Both the position numbers and the translations under genes were made by a program. Positions 13,562 to 25,450 of a stretch of DNA of 64,000 nt are shown piece by piece (positions within the stretch are counted from its first letter, which is position 1; each line of letters starts with the position of its first letter). This DNA comes from Apostichopus japonicus (lineage: Eukaryota > Echinodermata > Holothuroidea > Aspidochirotida > Stichopodidae), in the NCBI RefSeq assembly GCF_037975245.1, contig NC_092574.1:6874713-6938712 (forward strand), written 5' to 3'. Under the pieces are notes generated by a model that worked only from the letters and a program-made list of their open reading frames with translations, made no database searches and was not told the origin of the DNA.

Positions 13562-16500
13562 TATGGCACCTATCACGTTTTCCCAAACGGCAACACTTTC
13601 AACCCACTGGGGGGGGGGGGTGATGACCGGTGGTGCGATCCGGTAGTCTCAAACCCCCACAACCCCCTACATGGAAGTCGCTTTCCACATCCTGGGGGCC
13701 ACACCCACTTTCTCTTAAAATCCTGGATACTGTAAGATTTTCTTTGTTCTCTGAAGTGGACTAAATCTCGACGATATATCTTAGTATGGGAGGGGGAGGG
13801 GAACAGGGTTCGAAGACACAGTCACTATTTCATTGCTGGTTCTGCCGCTAGTGGGGGATGGTGACACGCCCCTGTACCACCCACACCCAATTTAGCACAC
13901 CCTCTCTTGCAAACACTGGCCACCGCCCCATCACCACAATTAACCCACGTAGTTTTAGCATGATCGAGTTCATACTTTTCATACAGCCGAAGCTTATACC
14001 TACTTTGTTATATTCAGTTGTTATTGAATATTTTGTGCATCTTGCCTCCATGCGGGTAGTGTTTATCGATGAGTTCGAGGAATTGAGCACCGACACCGAC
14101 TGTTTACATTCTTACTGTACGGTGGATTGCAACCATGTGATTTATCTACCGCCGTTTTCTTCATTCTTCTTGGAATGTTGCTTGTTTTGACTGTAAGTCA
14201 TAGTTCCTGTGTACCCGATGCTCTTCAACGCGTTATCATTAGCCTATATCGGGTGTCCGCCTAACCTTCGTAGCATGCCGGTGTGGTTATGTACCATATT
14301 TTAATATTGGTATTACCAGGGAGTTGTTCCATAACAACTCCCTGGTATTACGGATGCAGCTAACCGATGCAAGAGTAATACACGTCCGCTGTGCGGGCAA
14401 GTGTCCGCCCCTGCTGAAGATTTCTGAGTTTGCGAGACAGCATAGAAATTCTTTTCTCTATTGCAGGAGGGATATGTTTGATTATCGACGTCTGATGGTT
14501 TGACTGCACATTTATGTACAATGGTTCATCATTGGGTTTTCTGTAAGGTTGGTGTTGGGTGCCGTTGTATAAAATAGCCCCATGCAGTTAATTCTAGTCA
14601 CAAATCACACATTGTGCGTGTCAGTGGGGATTTTAAAATCCAGGTACAACAATCATACTGAATCCGTCAGAAATAAGAAATATTAAAGAAAGAAAAACAT
14701 TGAGCTAGCAAAGCATAGCCTAATAAGAGATCTGAATGGAACAAATGTTTATAACGATTCAATCCGAGATGGGGAAGCACTGCGACAATCTATAACAAGA
14801 CTGTACCAGTGTGAGTCAGCGTGAGTCTGGCGCATGTACTCTGAGTAAAGAAAAGCTTTTTGAAGTCCTCCGCATGAAAGGAAACAAGATCAACTAACAT
14901 GAGATTAGCGCTCATATCGCTGTACCGTCATGGCAACTGTAAAACCACACAACCGTATACATGCGAACAAAAGCAACAGAAGTAGTAGTCTGTTTAGTTC
15001 ATAGTGTATCTACGTATAGTCTAAGTTTGATTCATAGCCTAACGAAGTAAACATATAGTGCAGCATTTCTTACATTTTACAGATGCATGATTTCTAATTC
15101 ATCACTACTTCGGTTGTAGTCCAAATATCTACCGATATACATGGATCCCGCCCCGGCCTTTCCACCCCTTCCCGTGACAGCCTATGAAAACTGTAGCCTA
15201 ATTCATCGGTACAGGAGGGAGGAGGAGGTACAGCATATAGGAATTGGTGAGAAGGAGGGGGGGGGGAGGGGGTTATATTATACGTAATCCTTAACCAAGT
15301 GGGTTAGTACCGGTAGCCTTGAAGCTGTATATTGTGTAATACGTCACCCGTGGCAGACTATGTTTTAGTTCATGACCATCATCTAACATCATGATCTGTG
15401 TAAGAAGACTATCATGACTTTTACCCCCCTAACCCCCACCCCCCAACACCCCCCCAATACTCAGAAGAGAACAGACCAGAAGGATTGTAATGCAGCTCAG
15501 AAGGTCTTTTCAAGGATTTTGACATGTTTCAAGCCACGGTGTGAACCTATCCTAAACTAAACTACATATATATGGAAAGTCCACGTTGCCGCAGCGTTAA
15601 CTGAATACTATATTGGTTTATCATACACAAGTACGAAGAAGAACATACGTTTAATTAAACATAGGTGGTTGATCAATCGATATGCTGCTATTCGAAGTCG
15701 CCTGCTCAGTATATGTGTGTGTGTGGCTATAAGTAAATAGTAGCATATATAGGCATAGGACAATAAAAGACTGGATTACACAATCGTTGGCCGTTAAAGA
15801 GAGCCCTTGTCTTGAGGTGTTTAAGACAAGATTGCCCACGCATTATTATAAGCACTGCTGCGCTGCGCACCAACATCCTCCTTGTGATACCCGAGAGGGG
15901 ATTTTAACGAGTAGCTTACAGAAGCAGAATAACCATTCTTAATACACACGGAGCTAATGCAAACCTACAATAATAACAATATCATAACATGTACATATCA
16001 GTAACTGTTATAAGTTACACTCAAAATAATACAGCAGCACAGATATAAGTGTACCTTATGTTATGATTTGTGGACTAATTCAATGTGTAATAGTAGAGGC
16101 CTAAACATGAATTTAACAAATATAGGCTATATTACTAACGTGAAACTTACTGTGTCAAATTGGGTTAAAAGTTGCTTCACTTGCTCTGCACTGTCGACCG
16201 TTTACACCGTTTAACCGCTACTGTGTTTGTGTTGTTGCATAGTCAATATTATGTGCTCACTCATGTGCATCGACACACCTATTGTTATAAGTCAAGTCAG
16301 GCTAACCTCTTATCTAACTTAAATTGGTCATGCAAATCATTCACGCTCGAAAGCTGAAATATTTATCGTAAGATTAAAAAAGTTAAAGAATTAACTAACG
16401 ATAAGGCTAGTTGATCACAAAGAATACATTGCCAACGGAGTGGGCTGGAAAAGGCCTACACTGCAGACTATATATGGAATTGATTTTGTTTTAATGACGT

Positions 16501-16860
16501 CATTATTCGTCACAGTTATTTTCGCTTTAAAACCAAATAATATTACACTCCCCCGGCTCCTATCACACCCCCCCCCCCAATTACAAAGTTTCACTGAGTT
16601 ACTTAATATATTCTCGTCGAGTCGAGTCAGTTTCTGATGCATTTCCTGACTCGACTTGAGGTTTTTACGGTGAGTCTCACTGTACTAGCTCTATCAGAGG
16701 AAACAAGTTCACAAATTTCTGCGAGTCACTCAACTTCTGAAATTTATGCTGAGTCATGGCATGACTTGTCACACCATTGGTATTTTCCTTAACTGTAAAA
16801 CAAGTTAAACAATGCAAAATGCTCGGCAGGAGATGTACATGGTTGAGCATGAATAGCATA
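13562..16860. other. Intergenic, no gene recognised
   Basis: Contains several G/C homopolymer runs (for example 15257-15272) and one hairpin repeat (14314-14347). Short ORFs here have no recognisable similarity and no splice or promoter context that I trust. Confidence 0.4.
14314..14347. repeat. Perfect hairpin, 15-bp arms, 4-nt loop
   Basis: Arms TACCAGGGAGTTGTT and AACAACTCCCTGGTA around the loop CCAT. The same arms occur at 35361-35431 (44-nt spacer) and 36424-36452 (one arm shortened by 3 nt), so this is a dispersed family. Confidence 0.85.
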
Positions 16861-16863
16861 TAA

Positions 16864-16864
<1 letters not shown>

Positions 16865-16954
<90 letters not shown>

Positions 16955-16957
16955 TAC

Positions 16958-16990
<33 letters not shown>

Positions 16991-17137
16991 AAGAGATATG
17001 TATATATATATAAATATATATACATATATAGGCTATAATTAAATGCTACATATAGGCTATATATAGGCTATTTATATAGGCAATATATATATATATATAT
17101 ATATACCGGTATATATATAGGCTATATATATAGCCTT

Positions 17138-17187
<50 letters not shown>

Positions 17188-17345
17188 CCGGTATATATAT
17201 ATATATATATATATATATACCGGTATATATATATAGCCTATATATATATATATAGCCTATATATATATATATATGTATATACCGGTATATATATATACCG
17301 GTATATAAATAGGCTATATATATAGGCTATATATATATATAGGCT
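16865..17345. repeat. (TA)n tract with TACCGGTA and TATAGGC/GCCTATA blocks
   Basis: The first part is pure TA. From 17030 on, several palindromic ATATACCGGTATAT blocks and inverted TATAGGC/GCCTATA motifs are interspersed, making many possible hairpins. Confidence 0.9.
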
Positions 17346-19450
17346 ATATGTGTACACACATATACGTAAACATATAAATGAAATTAACAAATTCTTTGTC
17401 AAATCGTGGCCTTCAAATATGCTAGAAAAGTCCAAAACTCGTTTAGGTTTTGTCCTTAGGTTATAGCACTCGGTTGTTTTTCCCCTCGCTGTGATATTGC
17501 ATCATATTAATTTGTCTTATTTAAATGAACAATCACAATCTATCAAAACAGTGTATAAAGGATTTTGAAGAGTTTCAGAGACTTAAAAATAGTTAACTTA
17601 TAAAGCCACATCTTTCATCGTCAGTTAAAATTCACTTTGATTAGCACAGTAGGATCCCCGCTGGTGGTCTGCTATATATTTATATATATATATATATATA
17701 TACATATATATACCATACGAAAATAATTATAAATTGTTATGAACAGGAGAATTAATGTATGAATAAATAACCAACCAGCATTTCTTTTCTTTTTTGTTTT
17801 GTTTTGTTTGGATACCCTCTCCTTAGACCATTTCCCTGGGCAACTTAGCATTTATAATAACCATGCTTATTGCGAATCAAGCACGCATGGATTGGAAATA
17901 GCCAATCAGAGTCATTCTACCTGAGGTAGCTCCATATCGATCCAAGTTTGAGCACGCACAGTAAAAACAAATTCCTTTAAGGAATCGTCCTGTGATTTCT
18001 AGCCGACAGCATGTAGGCCTAGTCGTTAGAGCCTATAGGTACAATTATTATTATTATTATTATAATATTTTTCTTTAAAATTACTAAATGTCGGCAATAT
18101 TATTGGTTAAACTAACCGAATGATTCATTTTTTTGAACGGAAATCAAGAATAAACAAATCGTCAAATCAAAGTTATAACTTTCAACTTTGTCAATAACAT
18201 CATGTATACGTCTGTTCCCTAACGTTTATTGGCTCAACTACATTTCAAGTTTTAACAGTTAGGCCAATAGACGAAGGTTACCGACTCCTCCGGGCCTAGC
18301 TACCAGCCCCGACCCCAAACATTCTGGATGAGTCCAAAACCATCGTTTTTGACATGACACTACGCCTATTCGTACATATAGCCTAAAGGCCTATATATTA
18401 AACACCTATAGTTGAACACACTGATTGTGGGTCGCCAGCATCGGTTTGAACAGAAGTTAGCATTCGTCGAAACGATCGTCTCGAAAGAATCTCAAGTCTT
18501 CACAAGGCGCTACTAGAAGATCTGAAGGCCAACCCTATACCCATGGTACTTAGTGAGGTACCGGTAATTTGAATGCTATTACGTACCATGTACCTAAGCT
18601 TAAGTTAAGTGTTATAAAGTAATTACAGAAATTGATTGAACGAGAATTATATTTGATTGAAACATATATAAACGACGCTTTGTATCCATTTATTTTCTAC
18701 CTGGGTTCGTGAATAATTTGCATGCCGCGTCCTCTGTTGCCATTCATTATTATGTCATTATAAAATACCTTTAGTATTGCATTGTCTGAAAATCTAATTG
18801 TTTTAACAGCTTGAATTGTTGAACAGTCTTCAGTTTAAATGATACGTTATAGATGTCGTTACAAAAGACGGTAAACAAACTTGCACCAATTAATGGTGAA
18901 CTTTTCCCATAATCTGATGACTCCAAGAAAAAATTTAAAGGAATGACGTGGGTGTAAAAAGATATAAACTAACTGAAATTGTTATTTCTCATCTAATTAT
19001 TGACGCTATAATAACCAACTTCCTGTACCTGTTCGGATGAAGGAAACTTTTCCGTTGAAAATAACGTAACTCTGAAAGATTATTCATGCGGTTATACCAT
19101 TGAGCCATGAAGCTATTAACGAAATATAGCTTCATGGTTTGGCACTCAGGGTAACATGGTTATGAAATATGATCATCTTCATTAAAGAAAAGATTGCTAC
19201 CAGCAAGTACTTTGTTTTTAATAAAAAAAAAAGAAAGGTTTAATTTGAAACGTTTTGTACTGCAGGTTGACATTCCAAGATTGTAATTGGTTGATACGAT
19301 CACGTGCCTAAGCTCCCCCTCCCCCCCCCCCCCCCCTCATTCCCAATTAGACGCCAATCTCATCCCGTGATAAATTTTAAACAAAAACAGAATTTAATTT
19401 GACTCATCATCCGTAGAATCATTTTTAAGGTTTTACATGAAAGTGAAAAC
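17346..19450. other. Upstream region of the lectin gene, no gene recognised
   Basis: Mostly unique AT-rich DNA with a short TA tract near 17670-17710 and a C-run near 19315-19336. It precedes the TATA box of the C-type lectin gene and may carry its control elements; none can be named. Confidence 0.4.
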
Positions 19451-19459
19451 TATATAAAA
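19451..19459 (+). promoter_or_regulatory. TATA box of the lectin gene
   Basis: TATATAAAA lies 98 bp before the lectin start codon. Transcription would be expected to begin near 19480 and leave a 5' leader of about 70 nt. No splice site is needed between it and the ATG. Confidence 0.65.
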
Positions 19460-19548
19460 AGATGCGGTTGTAGTCTCATGCTAACACAGTTTGTGATAAG
19501 TTTTGAAGAGCAAACGTGCAAAGCTAAGACACAGAAAGATAATACAGG

Positions 19549-19880
19549 ATGGATCAAGTTTTCCTCTTCATGTTCAGTTTGGCAGCTATTTCTGCGGCCG
19601 CAGGCCTAGGGACAAGTTGCAAGTCAGAATGGACTGAGTATGCAGGTAAATGCTATAGGTAAGTTCGGTTTATCAGCCAAAAAAACAAGTACTTAAGGTG
19701 ACGGGTCTGTTAATTGAATTATCAATATCTTCATTGATCAATAATGAATTAATGTGATAATATATTGTACGGTTACTTAAGTTTGACGAAGCTGAGAATG
19801 TTTCACGCAAGAACAATCATTTATCACTTGCTTTTGCAGTTAAGTTGACCGAATATGCCAAAACAGCCTCATGTCTCGTA

Positions 19881-19972
<92 letters not shown>

Positions 19973-22890
19973 CCCACAGAATGCTGTTTATCCTATTAGA
20001 ACGCAATACCATATTTAAAGGTTATGTTAACCCTTACTTATGATTTGAAGGTGTAATGGAGGGTATAACTTCAGTCTTGATGTAACAGACCGGTTAAAAG
20101 AAGAAAAAAACACGTTCACTCGAGGTATTACCCTTTAAACAACGCAGGCGCATTATTTGAATAGAAAGAGACAAGATTAGCACATTATTGACAGATACGT
20201 CAGCACCAGAGAAGAAGGAGAAATCGAAGGAAGGAAAAACAAGATTTTTGTTGTCTGAAACAATAACATATTTACAACATATTACCAGTTTGTCTTACTG
20301 ACAAATAGTGTTAAGTTTCATCATTGGGTGTCTGTTGCTAATTTGAAGCCAAGACTATGTTTTTTCCTTTCTTGAGAATTTTTTTTTTTTTTAAGTTATA
20401 ACAAGTGGTCATGAAATTTTGGAGTTCCTTAATATCAGCCTTTGTAATCTACCGGTACTTTCCTTCTTCTTTTTTTGTTGTCATAAAACTTTCGGTTTAT
20501 TACAATTGTCCGAAAATCAGTTTGTTATCTAACAGAAACAATCTTTTTTTGTGCTTGAATTGTCCGAAAATCAAGTTTGTTACATAACAGAAACATTATT
20601 CTTTTGTGCTTGCTCAAATGATCTTTTCGGTAGTAAACGTGGGTCAATTTTTGTAACAATATGGATTTTCTGTTTACATGACATTCGCTACCGATATCGT
20701 TCGTCTCCCGAAAAACACCGAATGATCTTCTCTAATAGCCGAATCATTAGGAGATTGTGTCTCTATAGAAGCATCCTTCATACCTTCGATATTTCCGATG
20801 ACTTGTTTGCATCTGGCATCGATCCTCATGTACTGTACATTCTCAACATTTGGTTGAAAGGGGAGGGGGGGGCAGCAATTTTTGGGTTATCTGGGTTAAA
20901 ACGATCACAGATGTGAAAAGATCATGTATTTATATAAGTATATTAATACACTGGAACGCGGTACAAAATTTGGAAAGGATTCATGTATATATATATATCA
21001 TGCTCTTAAATTTGCCCCTCTTATGTGTATTTTGACATTTAACAACTATTAAGAAACTTTCTACAAGGCTAACACAAAAATAATCGTCTTTTTCAAGGTT
21101 TGAAAATCAATTTCGGCAAACATGGGAAGAAGCTGAAGGTATATGCCAAGCTGAAAATGGTCACCTTGTATCAATCGGATCAGAAGCGGAAGACACTTGG
21201 CTGTACAACTGGTGGGTTTCCATGCTGGCCCCGCTCGAAGGAGACAGATATGAGGTACGTGCGTATATGGCAAGCCATGTGGGACAAACATTGCATAATA
21301 TATCCGCGTATTAATTAATTAATATATCCGCGTAAAGCATATGCGTATGCAAGGTGGGCGGGGCGATGGGTTGATAAAGTTGACAAAATTGGCATGGGGG
21401 AAACGATTGTTTCTTTTTTACTACTTGTGTGAGGTTTTGCAGATCCTGCGAAATGGCGAATTAAGTGTTCTGACCTTCACCTCCATGCCTTTCGTTTGTT
21501 ACGACCTAACCAGACTGATTTCTAAACCTAGTGTAGAGGCTATACACTACACTGTCATTTACTTTTAAGAATAGGTTCACCTCAGCACTGTTGTGACATC
21601 ACTCTGTTTATTGTGCTCGGGTTCGTTCTGATAGTAACATCCGTACTATAAATGTAACACGTGACCATGAAACGACTTACATTCATGATGTAGTTGGTCC
21701 ATTTTATTACAACGGAGTCAGTTTGACACTTGTGTGACGTCACTCTTTTATCACGCTCAGTTCGTTCTTGGCTAACTTTTCTTTAAAAAATGAGGGCGCT
21801 CTTACACTATAAACACGCAGCGTCTCTATATACGGCTCTGATAACACGTAATAATCATGCACATGACCGCATTCCTGGTATAAGAGACCGGCCGAGAATA
21901 CGCCAGTTAGACACTGGGAACGTCATCGTTGGTCTTTTCGGTGGACATTTAATGCACATGTTTAACCAGGGACGGGGGGGGGGGGGGGGGTGGGTGGGGT
22001 ATCTCACCCCAAACTCGGAAAATCTGACGACAGTTGGAAAATTTGAGAGCGACAGTCGGAATTTCCTACTGTCGCACTCTAATTTACCTAGGCCTATTCA
22101 TATATTCCTGTGATTGTGAATGACCTACAAATTGAAAAAAAAATCGGTCACAATTGACCTACAAATAGTCAAAAATTAACATAGCTTTTGTGGTTAGTAG
22201 TCTATGTAGCCTTTAAGCAGATAACTTATACTCAGTTGCTTACTTGCGTTAACTAGAGTGATTAATAAGTATGTGAAGTGAAGGCCAGTGGCCCAGGGTA
22301 CAAAATGTATCGACAAAAGTTCGGAACAAAAGTGCAGTCGTGAAAAATTGGGTATCTGACTGACACTGACCGTATCATTGACGAGTAGCGCGGGGAGTAT
22401 GGGGGGGGGGGGCGGGGTACAAGGCAGCAGTCGGAATTTTCGGGCTTCAAAACCCATCCATTTGTAATTTCAGCTACTACACCCCCACCCCCAATCACCA
22501 GGCCTTAGCCACTCTCCTGTGTATAATATGTACCTATCTTTAACGGTGGAGTATAGTATGTGAACCAATCATCGCAATCCACGTAAATATACAACGTTCA
22601 AATGAAAATTTATAACAAGACTATACTCTAAATATGAAAAGAAAATGAGGTTTTCAATGATCTCTTGACAGTATTTTTGGACCGGGTTCAACGATATCGA
22701 CCAAGAGGGTGAATGGATCTGGAGCGATGGAGCTGCAGTTACATTTACTCTTTGGGGTGGCACACAACCCGATGGAGGAATTGCAAGCAACTGTGGCACC
22801 ATGGTGACCAAATACCCGGATGAAACCGGCAAATGGGATGATGGAAATTGCGAGGCGAAGCGCGCTTATATCTGTGAAACAGATCTCTAA
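19549..22890 (+). CDS. Secreted C-type lectin, single CRD (3 exons)
   Basis: Exons 19549-19658, 21098-21254 and 22672-22890 give 161 residues. All joins are GT-AG and in frame (phases 2 and 0). Residues 1-18 are a signal peptide (MDQVFLFMFSLAAISAAA). The rest is one long-form carbohydrate-recognition domain with six cysteines at 24, 35, 53, 130, 149 and 157. These match the usual pairs 24-35, 53-157 and 130-149. It has the usual WEEAEGICQAENGHLVSI helix region and WTGFNDIDQEGEWIWSDG. The calcium/sugar site reads QPD at 121-123, which in this family usually means galactose preference. WDD at 144-146 replaces the common WND, and the residue before Cys130 is Asn where Asp/Glu is usual. Likely an extracellular sugar-binding defence protein; sugar specificity is inferred from the motif. 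A TATA box at 19451 and a poly(A) signal at 22953 bracket a complete gene. Confidence 0.92.
19881..19971. repeat. (TA)n microsatellite in lectin intron 1
   Basis: About 90 bp of pure TA, 220 bp downstream of the exon 1 donor. Confidence 0.95.
20495..20612 (+). repeat. Tandem duplication, about 60 bp, in lectin intron 1
   Basis: Two adjacent copies of a unit containing AATTGTCCGAAAATCA, then GTTA-TAACAGAAACA and TTTTGTGCTTG. Confidence 0.8.
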
Positions 22891-22952
22891 GTATACTGAC
22901 ACACGCCCTCATTTTTCATCTCTCTCTCGCTGTCTCTTAGTTGCATAGTCAA

Positions 22953-22958
22953 AATAAA
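22953..22958 (+). terminator. Poly(A) signal of the lectin gene
   Basis: AATAAA, 62 nt after the lectin stop codon, with GT-rich sequence following. Confidence 0.75.
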
Positions 22959-22974
22959 GTTGAAGTCATGTGAC

Positions 22975-24118
22975 TATATTTCATGGCCATATTATAGCAT
23001 TGTAAGTTTCGTGACGTCATTTTCTTCGCATGTACCTACGTACGTAGGGAAAAAAGCAGTGGATGTGGTGGAACACGCTACCCCCCCCCCCACCCACCCC
23101 CACCCACCCCCACCCACCCCTCAGCCAGGCGTTATAAAACTCAAAAGCGCTACACTATGTAAAATAAAAATGTGACTTTATGTTGCAGACAAGTATCCTT
23201 TTTCTCAATGTTTTGGTACTCATTTTGTTGAGTAAATTGATTTAAAAAAATGTAATTGAAATGTACCTATTCAAATACTAAAAGTTTTGATACAGAGTGC
23301 AAAGAAGATTTGGTGAGGTGATATTGTGGTTGCCCCCTAAAATAAAAACCATATATATCCCAATTTAATGCCTCCTAAAAGTTTGTGCCAGGCTCTCCCA
23401 GATTGAATCTTCTTCCCCCGCCCCTGGGGGGGGGGGGGTAGGGATAATAAAAGCGGGTACTCACACTAGTAATAATTTTTACCCGACTCGTAAATCAAGC
23501 TTTGTTACTCTGCAGGTGCCATTTGAAATGTGTCTTAGTTTACCCGTGCCATCCTATTTTTTGTTTTCATTTTACACAATAGCAAGAAGATTAATAATAA
23601 AAACAACACTGTTTTTGTGTGGTGTCTCCTACCATTAGCGAGAGGGTATTAAAGTTCATCAGTCTTGTTTCCAATGTTAGGCATGTTAAAATTGCTAGGA
23701 CAAAAATCCAATGTCAAGTTATGTTTTCCTGTTTATTTCTATATTATTCTCAGACATAGAGAACCGTCAAATTAGACAGAAAAGAAAACATTGAAGATGT
23801 TTAGGGCGAGTTAGAAATACAAACGCTAGCTGAAAACATGTAACCATAATTTGACATTCTAGCATTTTAAGTCAATGCTGATGGTGTTTAGTAAGTACCA
23901 CTACTGTAAAGTGAACAACCTCGAAAATTGAGCACGAATTATCATACTTTTGTTTCGATTATTGTTTTATGAGGCTGACGTCATACAAAAAACAAATCTC
24001 CTTGAAAACAATAAAGAACGACACCCTCTCCATACATGCACACACATACACGCACCCACAGACACACCCATAGAAACACAAAGAATCATAGAAAATAATT
24101 CACACTAAATATTGCATG
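22975..24118. other. Intergenic, no gene recognised
   Basis: Contains a C/CCCA-rich run (23083-23119), a G-run (23427-23438) and a short (CACA)n stretch near 24040. No ORF with family resemblance. Confidence 0.4.
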
Positions 24119-24189
24119 TATTTTTTTTTTGGCTTTACTTTATTCAATAAAGAATATGGTTTATGGTGAAGGTTACAGAAAACAGACAA

Positions 24190-24405
24190 TTAAGCAATAA
24201 TCTCAATAGCAAAATACAAGCAAGATAAAGAAAAGATGTTTCTGTTACTTTTTACAGCGACTTCACCGTCGTTATGTTTTGCCAATGTACGCCGAAAGCA
24301 GGTATAGTTCCACTGGGATCCCTGTTTAAACCCCCTGGCGTGAACAGAACGTAAATTTATAGAAAGCGATGCTAGACAGACAACTATAAACACTAGGAAA
24401 AACAT
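24190..24405 (-). CDS. Possible small secreted protein, 71 residues (no family)
   Basis: A single open frame. Residues 1-23 look like a signal peptide (MFFLVFIVVCLASLSIN..VHA). A short chain with Cys in WNYTCFRR and a second Cys in the hydrophobic end (FSLSCLYFAIEIIA) follows. A minus-strand AATAAA (complement of 24139-24144) lies about 46 nt after the stop, and an A-run on the minus strand (24121-24130) comes 8 nt after that. This could mark a true 3' end with genomic A-run, or a processed, retroposed copy. The start codon directly follows CAG, so the ATG could also open a second exon. I recognise no family; chance ORF is a real alternative. Confidence 0.35.
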   Translation of the reverse strand: MFFLVFIVVCLASLSINLRSVHARGFKQGSQWNYTCFRRTLAKHNDGEVAVKSNRNIFSLSCLYFAIEIIA

Positions 24406-25082
24406 CTGTCAGGCGATATTTGCTTCGTTTATCATGCTCTATGCTACGAGGGGGGGGGGGGCAAAAGGGGAGGCAGGGGCGTCAATCCGAATTGAATGTG
24501 TATGTGTGTGGGGGGGTGGGGCATAAATGACTGAACACGGGATAAAACCGAACGAGTCCGCGAGCGGCATGGCGTTAAGCCTTTACCGGGTGTGGTCCGG
24601 GGGCTCGCCTTACTGCATGGAAACTTGATGGTGCCATGAATTGCCAACTTGTCAGCTATCCAGTGATGGGTAGCGTTTAGCTAGTCAGAACTTCTATCTA
24701 GACTTCAAGACCACATTTATGAGTTAGTGTGTAAGTCAATGGGGAATTTAATAGGCGTATGCTACCATATACATGACGAGTAGTTAACATAAACCATGTG
24801 TTCTTTTTGAACGCCATTACTACAATACATGCTTAGAATCTTGAGGTTGCACACTATACTGACTAATTAAATCAGAAGATTTGAAATGATCGTATCACTA
24901 AACTAACTCAAAAAGCGCATACTGTGCAGGCGATCACATTATCGTTAGCCTACTTTAATTTAGGAAGTGGACATCTAACGGGGACAGCTGCCCCCTTGCC
25001 CCCCCCCCCACCCGCAAGCTACGGCCCTGTAGTTGGCATCAGTTAAAACACAAATAAAATATTTTGTGAACTTATGTACATA

Positions 25083-25442
25083 CAAGGGCGTAGGAACCGG
25101 GGGGCTGGAGGGCGCCAGCCCCCCAGTGAAAAATATGGGGGGGCGGAAGTATCATTCCGCCCCCCGCTCCGCAAGTCAGAAAACCCCTTTTTCATTTCCA
25201 AATGAGAAAAAAATCTCATTTGGAGCACCAAATTGCATTTAAGGCCAGGTGAAAATGCAAAATTCTTTACAAAATGGAGTGGGAGTTGAAGTGTGCTATA
25301 TTGCACCAAATTGCATCTGAGGCCACCTGGAAATGCAAAAAAATTCCAAAGGGGAGGGGGACACCCCCTCCCCTTAGACCCCTCCCCCAGGCCGGCCATC
25401 GGTCTTCAGCCCCCCCACTCAAAAGTACTTTCCACGCCACTG
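25083..25442. mobile_element. hAT-like MITE, 360 bp
   Basis: The left end is CAAGGGCGTAGGAACCGG; the right end inverts to CAGTGGCGTGGAAAG. An 8-bp direct duplication, TGTACATA, lies at 25075-25082 and 25443-25450. It contains a partial internal duplication around GCACCAAATTGCAT and G-runs near both ends. No coding capacity. Confidence 0.85.
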
Positions 25443-25450
25443 TGTACATA

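Noticed and set aside
20551-20916. 121-codon ORF on the plus strand
   Set aside because: Lies in intron 1 of the lectin gene, crosses a tandem duplication and has no recognisable similarity.
22569-22902. Minus-strand ORFs opposite lectin exon 3
   Set aside because: Antisense shadows of the coding exon.
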